Of a stretch of DNA of 64,000 nt, positions 58,895-64,000 are shown in pieces; within the stretch, counting starts at the first letter, position 1, and each line of letters starts with the position of its first letter. The position numbers and the translations under genes are program-made. The stretch is taken from positions 1-64,000 of the forward strand of contig CAZAMB010000018.1 in the NCBI GenBank assembly GCA_964486335.1, in the 5' to 3' direction. Below the pieces are notes generated by a model. That model saw nothing but the letters and a program-made list of their open reading frames with translations, had not been told where the DNA came from and searched no databases. Source of the stretch: CAZAMB01 sp964486335 (GTDB taxonomy: Bacteria > Planctomycetota > Phycisphaerae > UBA1845).

Positions 58895-59280
58895 GGAGAT
58901 TTTCGACTGCCGATTGTCGATTGTCGATTGGATCGTCCTCGCGCGGTCTTTCGTGACGCCGAGACGATCGCCGTGATCTCATTCAAATCCTTGAGCAATG
59001 CGGAAACTCGTTTTGTTTCAATGAATCCCGTCTCAACGAGCAGTTCAATCCAATAGCTGCACTCGTCGGCCTCTTCTTCGACAATTGCCAGTTTGGCCAC
59101 GAAATCCGCGCGTGATCGGGCGCGACAGGCCGAGCGGTAATTGGCGCCAACCGACGTTCCGCATCGAATCAGTTGCTTTGCCATGGATTCCGCGATGCCG
59201 CGCGTTGGGAGCGACATGCAAAGGCGGATGATGCGAATCGCGAGTTGTTTGGTACGCGCTTTGAGTTCGCTCGCGGTCAT
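58891..59280 (-). CDS. Four-helix-bundle protein (23S rRNA-IVP-like)
   Basis: Protein of 129 residues of the family related to 23S rRNA intervening-sequence proteins: SMAKQLIRCGTSVGANYRSACRARSRADFVAKLAIVEEEADECSYWIELL spreads over helices 2-3, with the diagnostic GTSVGANYRSACRARS and DF-x-x-K-L-A-I-V-x-E-E. Function unknown. It is inserted in the Bat operon between moxR and the DUF58 gene and is bracketed by 20-bp inverted repeats that match at 19 of 20 positions (58911-58930 and 59307-59326); the left repeat forms its last codons (NRQSTIGSRKSP). ATG 59280 is chosen; TTG 59289 is possible. Confidence 0.82.
   Translation of the reverse strand: MTASELKARTKQLAIRIIRLCMSLPTRGIAESMAKQLIRCGTSVGANYRSACRARSRADFVAKLAIVEEEADECSYWIELLVETGFIETKRVSALLKDLNEITAIVSASRKTARGRSNRQSTIGSRKSP
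58911..58930. repeat. Left inverted repeat flanking the four-helix-bundle gene
   Basis: CGATTGTCGATTGTCGATTG. Its reverse complement occurs at 59307-59326 with one mismatch. Lies inside the 3' coding end of the gene. Confidence 0.75.
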
Positions 59281-59306
59281 TTCGGGCAACTACCGTTGTG
59301 TTCAAA

Positions 59307-59326
59307 CAATCGACATTCGACAATCG
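59307..59326. repeat. Right inverted repeat flanking the four-helix-bundle gene
   Basis: CAATCGACATTCGACAATCG, reverse complement of 58911-58930 except one base; the repeat pattern runs on to 59336. Located between the gene start and moxR. Confidence 0.75.
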
Positions 59327-59340
59327 CAATTCGACATTTC

Positions 59341-60339
59341 CTATGGGACCGCAACGTGTTCCAACACCGTCTTTACCACGTCCGCGCTGGTTTTTTCCTC
59401 GGCTTCGGCCTCGTAGGTCACGATGATCCGGTGACGCAGCACGTCCATGGCGATGGTCTTGACGTCCTGCGGTGTAACGTAGCCGCGACCGGCCAAAAAG
59501 GCGGTTGCCTTGGCGCCGATTGTCAACGCAAGCGTCGCGCGCGGCGAGGCGCCGTATTCGATCCAGTCGGTAATGGGAATCTTGTAGGCGGCAGGATCGC
59601 GCGTCGCGAGCACGATGTCGACAATGTAGTCCTTGATCTTGTCATCGATGTAGATTTCATCGACCACCGTGTGCGCGGTACGAATCTCGGCGGGCGAAAG
59701 CACCGGCGAAATCGAAAGTATCGGATTCGTGACGGCCATTCGATCCAGAATGCGACGCTCTTCCTCCTTCGTCGGATACTCCACGACGACTTTTAACATG
59801 AAGCGATCCACCTGGGCTTCGGGAAGCGGATAGGTTCCCTCCTGCTCGATGGGGTTCTGGGTCGCCAGGACGTGAAACGGCTCGTCGAGCCTGAACGTCT
59901 CCTTGCCGATCGTGACCTGCCGCTCCTGCATCGCTTCGAGCAGCGCGGACTGTACTTTCGCGGGCGCACGGTTGATCTCATCCGCGAGGATGATGTTGGC
60001 GAAAATCGGGCCCCTTTGCGCGACAAACACGCCGTCGCTCGCGCGGTAGATCAACGTTCCGATCAAGTCCGCGGGAAGCAGGTCCGGCGTGAACTGAATT
60101 CGATGAAACGTCGTGTCGATGGCACGCGCCAGACAGGCGACGGCCGTCGTCTTCGCAAGTCCCGGCACGCCCTCGACCAGCAAATGCCCGCGAGAAAGCA
60201 ATCCCACGAGCATTCGGTGCAAGAGTACGTCCTGTCCCACGATGACTCGGTGCAATTGCTCGAGCAGTCGTTGAAACGGCTCGCTGGCCCTGGCGACCTT
60301 CGAGCCGATTTGTTTGACGTCCAGTTCCGCTACAATCAT
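59341..60339 (-). CDS. moxR: MoxR-family AAA+ ATPase
   Basis: AAA+ chaperone-like ATPase of 332 residues, first gene of the Bat operon. Walker A LLVEGVPGLAKTTAV (about 56-70), Walker B NIILADEINRAPAKVQSALLEAMQE, sensor 1 VLATQNPIEQEGTYPLPEAQVDRF, sensor 2 region ASPRATLAL. MoxR proteins usually remodel vWA-domain partners, which fits the DUF58, BatA and BatB genes downstream. ATG 60339 (MIVAELD) follows AGGAG; an upstream start at 60357 is possible. Confidence 0.93.
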   Translation of the reverse strand: MIVAELDVKQIGSKVARASEPFQRLLEQLHRVIVGQDVLLHRMLVGLLSRGHLLVEGVPGLAKTTAVACLARAIDTTFHRIQFTPDLLPADLIGTLIYRASDGVFVAQRGPIFANIILADEINRAPAKVQSALLEAMQERQVTIGKETFRLDEPFHVLATQNPIEQEGTYPLPEAQVDRFMLKVVVEYPTKEEERRILDRMAVTNPILSISPVLSPAEIRTAHTVVDEIYIDDKIKDYIVDIVLATRDPAAYKIPITDWIEYGASPRATLALTIGAKATAFLAGRGYVTPQDVKTIAMDVLRHRIIVTYEAEAEEKTSADVVKTVLEHVAVP

Positions 60340-60510
60340 GGTCCGCATACTCCTCATGGGTTACCCGGCGGATTTCATATCCGCGCCCGCGTCGGCGCGA
60401 ATCTAGCGATGGGTTTCTACAGACGCAAGGCGGTCGCCGTTCCGGTCAGAAATCCGGATGCTTCCAGGAACGTTACGAATCTGAAACGAAGAGGGCGAGA
60501 CGGCGCCGCG

Positions 60511-62193
60511 TCATTCCGGGGAGGGTTTCAGCGCGATGCGGATTTCCTGCAAGAGCTGATCGACTTTGAACGGCTTGAAGAGGACCGCGGCCAACCCTTC
60601 GCGCCGGGCCCGCACGATCGAATGGTTGGGGTCATATCCGAAGCCGGTCGTCAGGATCACGGGGGTCTTGGGATTGGCGATCTTGGCGGCCGCAAACACC
60701 TCATACCCGTTCTTGATCGGCATCTTGATGTCACTCAGTACCAGGTCAAACGATTCGGACTGCAACAGCTCGATGGCCGTCGCGCCGTCCGAAGCCGTCT
60801 GAACAAGACATCCATATCCGGTGAGGACGTCTCGAATCGTCTCGCGGATCACGTCTTCGTCGTCGACCAGCAGGACGCGGCGCGTGTCGAGAATCGGGTC
60901 GCGGCGTCGCTGGGGTCCGGAGCGTTCCACGATGACGCCGGGACGTGGCTGCGTCAGGGTCTTAATCGTGTCGCGGATTTTCACCGCGTTTTCCGAGATG
61001 GTGCGTAGCCGATGGCGCAAGTCATCATGGCCGATGTAATCCTCGACCAGACTTTCGATGTCGGTCAGGATGTCGTTGACCGGCGCGGTGATCTCGGCCA
61101 TGACGTTTCGGCCAATTTGTCCCGTCGTCGCCTGTCGCTCGGAAACGAGCAGCGTCAGGAAATGCAGTGCGAGTGCCACGTATCGCCCATAAATCTCGGC
61201 AAGCTGGCGGTCTTCATCCGAAAACGCCGCGGGCGTCGCACTTTCGAAGTTCGCGACGCCCACCAGTTGTTCGTGCAGAAAGAGCGGAATCGTCAGCGAC
61301 GACCTCGCCCCTTCCAGGCCCGGGCGATAACGCGGATCACGCGTCACGTCAGTGCAGATATGGCTCTTGCGGCGGGCCGCGACAAATCCGCAAATGCCGT
61401 TTCCTTCGGCACAAGCAAACAACTCCCCGCCGGGGGCGTCGCACGGCGTGCCTGAACCGAGCACGAAATCCAATCGGTTGGATTGAGGATCGAGAAGGCG
61501 AATCTCGAAGTGCTCGAATTGAAGCAGATCACGAGTGCAGCGGAGTATCTTTTGTTCCAACAGCGAAAGGCGTTCGTGGGGTTCAAGGCGGGAGAATTGT
61601 TCACCATCAAGGCTCAGGAGGTCCCGACCGGCGCGGTCGATCGAGTCGACTCTCTCGCGCCATCGCTCGGCCCCAGTGACATCCCACACCACCGCGACGA
61701 CGTGCGTCACCCGCCGTTGTCCATCGATGATCGGCGTGGTCGTAATCTCATATCGCCCGCCCGCGTCCGTGGTCAATCGGTGACGTCGACGTGCCGGTGG
61801 AGCGCTGGAAGAGATGCTTTCTCCTGCCCGGAGAATGGAGTCGAGACAATGCCGCCGTGTCTGCTCCCGCACGGATTGCGCAAGTTCAAGGAAACGCGGG
61901 TTCATCCATGCCAGGGCACCGTTGTCGGCGACCAGGCACACTCCCTGAGGCATCGACGCCAGCGCCGACTGCGCTTCCTGCGCGGGGGACGAGCTGCAAA
62001 GGGCCGACAGAGACTCGGATCCGGACACAACCGCATCAAAATCGCACAACCGAAGCGTGTACAAAACCGCATCAAGCGTTTCGGCGCGTTCGATTTGCGC
62101 GCCGATATCAGCGAAACCCATCATCTCGTCCGCGGCGAGGTCTTCACCGACGACGAGAATCTTGAACAATCGTGTCTCACTTAAGGTCGTCAT
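60511..62193 (-). CDS. PAS-GAF-receiver signalling protein without kinase domain
   Basis: Protein of 560 residues. In order: a degenerate receiver-like domain (about 10-60, KILVVGEDLAADEMM), PAS (about 76-180, ALASMPQGVCLVADNGALAWMNPRFLELA), GAF (about 215-350, RCTRDLLQFEHFEIRLLD... VGVANFESATPAAFSDEDRQLAEIYG), a helical dimerisation-like stretch (about 365-420, RNVMAEITAPVNDILTDIESLVEDY), and a complete receiver (about 437-555: VLLVDDEDVIRE, acceptor Asp in LVLSDIKMPIKNG, Lys in LFKPF). The HATPase domain expected after the helical part is missing and the HisKA-like stretch lacks a clear HE/N box, so it is probably a phospho-acceptor or scaffold. It stands alone upstream of plsY on the same strand. 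Confidence 0.82.
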   Translation of the reverse strand: MTTLSETRLFKILVVGEDLAADEMMGFADIGAQIERAETLDAVLYTLRLCDFDAVVSGSESLSALCSSSPAQEAQSALASMPQGVCLVADNGALAWMNPRFLELAQSVREQTRRHCLDSILRAGESISSSAPPARRRHRLTTDAGGRYEITTTPIIDGQRRVTHVVAVVWDVTGAERWRERVDSIDRAGRDLLSLDGEQFSRLEPHERLSLLEQKILRCTRDLLQFEHFEIRLLDPQSNRLDFVLGSGTPCDAPGGELFACAEGNGICGFVAARRKSHICTDVTRDPRYRPGLEGARSSLTIPLFLHEQLVGVANFESATPAAFSDEDRQLAEIYGRYVALALHFLTLLVSERQATTGQIGRNVMAEITAPVNDILTDIESLVEDYIGHDDLRHRLRTISENAVKIRDTIKTLTQPRPGVIVERSGPQRRRDPILDTRRVLLVDDEDVIRETIRDVLTGYGCLVQTASDGATAIELLQSESFDLVLSDIKMPIKNGYEVFAAAKIANPKTPVILTTGFGYDPNHSIVRARREGLAAVLFKPFKVDQLLQEIRIALKPSPE

Positions 62194-62421
62194 GCTTTAA
62201 TCTTCTACACAACTTCCCCTGCCGCCATCATCTGGATTGTAGGCGCCAATGTCGTCCGTCTCCTCTACCACGCCCTCTACCCCATTTTCGGCATGAACCT
62301 GCTAGGATAATCGCACAAGCCCCTACAAAACAAGTGGTAAGCTCCGTTTTTCCCATCGCCGGGAGTCGGCCTTTCGGCGGAGTGAAGATTCACTGAACCA
62401 AATGTCCAAGCAATTCACCGA

Positions 62422-63105
62422 TCAGCGACGCTCGTTCACCGCTTTCGGTCGTCCTACTCGCGTTTCCGTACCGGCCAGGATCCTCGTGATGTTCGAACGG
62501 TGCCGCACAACCACCATAAGGGCTACTAGGAGTGCAAAAACCACGAACGGCAGGTTTTCCCCTGTGGAACCGCCGCGCCGGAAAAGGAGCAAGATATAGA
62601 AAACGGGGAAAGACACTCCGCCGGCGAGCGATCCTACGGAGCTCATTCGTGTGAGGCCGAATCCTAATACCCACATTCCAAAAGATAAGAGCCCTGGATA
62701 AGTGAAGTCCGGAAAAATGCCCAATGTGACGCCCAGAGAAGTCGAAACCCCCTTGCCTCCCTTGAAACCAAGAAGGGGCGAGTAATTGTGACCGAGGATC
62801 GACGCCAGCCCGACCAGCAATCGGCAAATCATGACAAGGGTATCGCCGGGGCCAGCGTCCGAAAATGATAAAATCGCAATTCCGCCAATGATCGTCGGAA
62901 ACAGCCCCTTGAGCAGGTCGAGCAGGAATACGACAAAGAACCATTTCCTTCCCAGAATTCGGCCGACATTCATCGCTCCGACGTTGCCGCTGCCGATGGC
63001 TCGCACGTCCAATCGGTGCAGCTTCCCAACCCATAACCCGAACGGCATTCCTCCCAAGAGGAAACTCCCGACCAGGCATGCGGCGAAGACCATCCAGAAA
63101 GTCAT
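62422..63105 (-). CDS. plsY: Acyl-phosphate:glycerol-3-phosphate acyltransferase PlsY
   Basis: Integral membrane acyltransferase of 227 residues that makes lysophosphatidic acid from acyl-phosphate and glycerol-3-phosphate. The three PlsY motifs are present: GSGNVGAMNVGRILG (motif 1), GHNYSPLLGFKGGKGVSTSLG (motif 2; one residue over the quoted core HNYSPLLGFKGGKGV), and RHRSNITRILAGTE (motif 3). About seven membrane segments. It overlaps the end of the glycosyltransferase gene by four bases (ATGA). Confidence 0.92.
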   Translation of the reverse strand: MTFWMVFAACLVGSFLLGGMPFGLWVGKLHRLDVRAIGSGNVGAMNVGRILGRKWFFVVFLLDLLKGLFPTIIGGIAILSFSDAGPGDTLVMICRLLVGLASILGHNYSPLLGFKGGKGVSTSLGVTLGIFPDFTYPGLLSFGMWVLGFGLTRMSSVGSLAGGVSFPVFYILLLFRRGGSTGENLPFVVFALLVALMVVVRHRSNITRILAGTETRVGRPKAVNERR

Positions 63106-64000
63106 CGATACTCCCCGTCCTGGCTTCGAACCTCCTCGTAAAGGCGCAACATGTCGGCCGCGTGTCGGGCCATACTGATTCGTTGACCTGGGTTTGATTC
63201 CGACCGAATCATTTGTGTTCGGAGTCCCGGGTCAAAAAGGCGCTCCACGCGCTCCGACAATTCGTCGGCGTCGGGTTCGTCGAGAACGAATCCGTTCACG
63301 CCGTCGCGGATCATTTCGGACGCGCCATCCCATCGCGTCGTGATACAGGGCAGGTTGGACACGAGCGCTTCGAGCACGACGCGGCTGCACGGATCGTAAT
63401 AGGTCGGGTGAACGAGCACGTCGGCGGCGTGGTAGAACTCGCGCACGCGATCGCTCGGTCCGATGAACGTCAGCGTTTTCGAGAGTCCAAGCGTTTCCGC
63501 CCGTCGATGCCATTGGGGCGTATCACCGCGCCCGATCACAATCGAGTAAAGCTCGCCGGCCTGCTTTCGGTGCAGCATCGCCATGGCTTGCAGCCACTGA
63601 CCAACGCCCTTCAGCCGAAAGTTGTGGGCGACTTCCAGCACGAGCAGTGCAGTTGAAGGAATTCCGAACTCGGCTCGTATGGATCGGCGGTGGGCCGCAC
63701 GTTGCGTGGGCTGCGTGGGGTCCGGGTCAACGCCGTTGTAAATAAGGCGGATTCGTTCATCCGCGAGCGAGTAATGCCGTTTGAGCTGCCGAACGACGTA
63801 GTCGGAAATGGCGACGATCGTCGGCCCGTCCTGCTCGCCCATCAATTCGCGTTCCAGTCGAAGCATATATCGCTGCTTGATGTTAAACCGATTCGCAATG
63901 CGCTTCAGCTGTCGACCGGCATTGCTTTCGCGCAGCGCGACGTTTCGCTCGACCGTTTCGGCCACCGTTCCACCGCGAGGCTGGTAGATATCCGCGCCCC
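63102..64000 (-). CDS. GT4-family glycosyltransferase, partial (5' end outside window)
   Basis: C-terminal 299 residues or so of a GT4 glycosyltransferase; the frame is open to the window edge and reads GADIYQPRGGTVAETVERN before position 63965, so the real start is beyond 64000. Linker PTIVAISDYVVRQLKRHYSLADERIRLIYNGVD, split here as acceptor end and start of the donor domain, then LVLEVAHNFRLKGVGQWLQAM, VIGRGDTPQWHRRAETLG, FYHAADVLVHPTYYDPCSRVVLEAL with the E-x7-E-like donor motif. WaaG-like, so LPS core or other surface glycan is plausible. Coupled to plsY. Confidence 0.88.
   Translation of the reverse strand, partial: GADIYQPRGGTVAETVERNVALRESNAGRQLKRIANRFNIKQRYMLRLERELMGEQDGPTIVAISDYVVRQLKRHYSLADERIRLIYNGVDPDPTQPTQRAAHRRSIRAEFGIPSTALLVLEVAHNFRLKGVGQWLQAMAMLHRKQAGELYSIVIGRGDTPQWHRRAETLGLSKTLTFIGPSDRVREFYHAADVLVHPTYYDPCSRVVLEALVSNLPCITTRWDGASEMIRDGVNGFVLDEPDADELSERVERLFDPGLRTQMIRSESNPGQRISMARHAADMLRLYEEVRSQDGEYR

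Overview
The window looks like chromosomal DNA of a Planctomycetota bacterium, possibly near Phycisphaerae (inference). The signs are high GC, PEP-CTERM proteins with RRRK-type ends, the zinc-ribbon signature CGYDLTGN-x-SGRC-x-ECG in two otherwise unrelated membrane proteins, an alginate_exp-type outer-membrane protein, a lone 5S rRNA gene, and intergenic gaps filled with short palindromic repeats. No phage, transposase, CRISPR array, tRNA or 16S/23S gene is visible.

Layout. 0.4-1.5 kb: GT4 glycosyltransferase. 1.7-10.5 kb (+): division and cell-wall cluster mraZ - small ORF - rsmH - LysM protein - ftsL-like - ftsI - murE - murF, which stops before mraY/murD/ftsW. 10.6-16.2 kb (-): tightly packed lysS - GNAT - lolC/E - lolD - ilvE. 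16.2-17.1 kb: long non-coding gap with a structured minus-strand RNA that has a near-ideal Shine-Dalgarno, a nine-codon ORF and a UUCG-capped terminator. 17.1-25.2 kb (+): methyltransferase, malate dehydrogenase, a DUF5678-like/retropepsin/DUF5677-like pair, PEP-mutase family enzyme, large lipoprotein, zinc-ribbon membrane protein. 25.3-27.8 kb (-): small protein, degenerate receiver, two PEP-CTERM paralogues. 28.3-30.1 kb (+): outer-membrane beta-barrel and a small protein. 30.2-35.3 kb (-): SDR - FabZ-like - small protein - ketosynthase lacking its histidines - FabF - SxtJ-like, a small fatty-acid/polyketide-like operon. 35.5-43.2 kb (+): AddA-like helicase-nuclease, DinB protein, PutA, 29-residue membrane peptide.

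43.4-49.7 kb (+) is a signalling block: sensor kinase, NtrC-type activator, stand-alone receiver preceded by a sigma-54-like promoter, then a second sigma-54-like promoter driving a candidate small RNA of about 130 nt that ends in a terminator and exposes a CCUCC tract, then cdaA/cdaR-like genes for c-di-AMP. The wiring resembles LuxO-Qrr of Vibrio, but no homology is claimed. 49.8-50.2 kb: 5S rRNA with its own promoter and terminator, and a 33-residue hydrophobic peptide. 50.3-60.3 kb (-): zinc-ribbon protein and a complete Bat operon (moxR, DUF58, TM protein, batA, batB, batC, batD, batE) carrying a four-helix-bundle gene bracketed by 20-bp inverted repeats. 60.5-64 kb (-): PAS-GAF-receiver protein, plsY, and a glycosyltransferase running off the window.

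The strongest leads for something new are the sigma-54/sRNA circuit, the structured leader or sRNA at 16.5-16.65 kb, the retropepsin-DUF5677 fusion next to a DUF5678-like protein, the KS/degenerate-KS pair, and the inverted-repeat-flanked four-helix-bundle gene.
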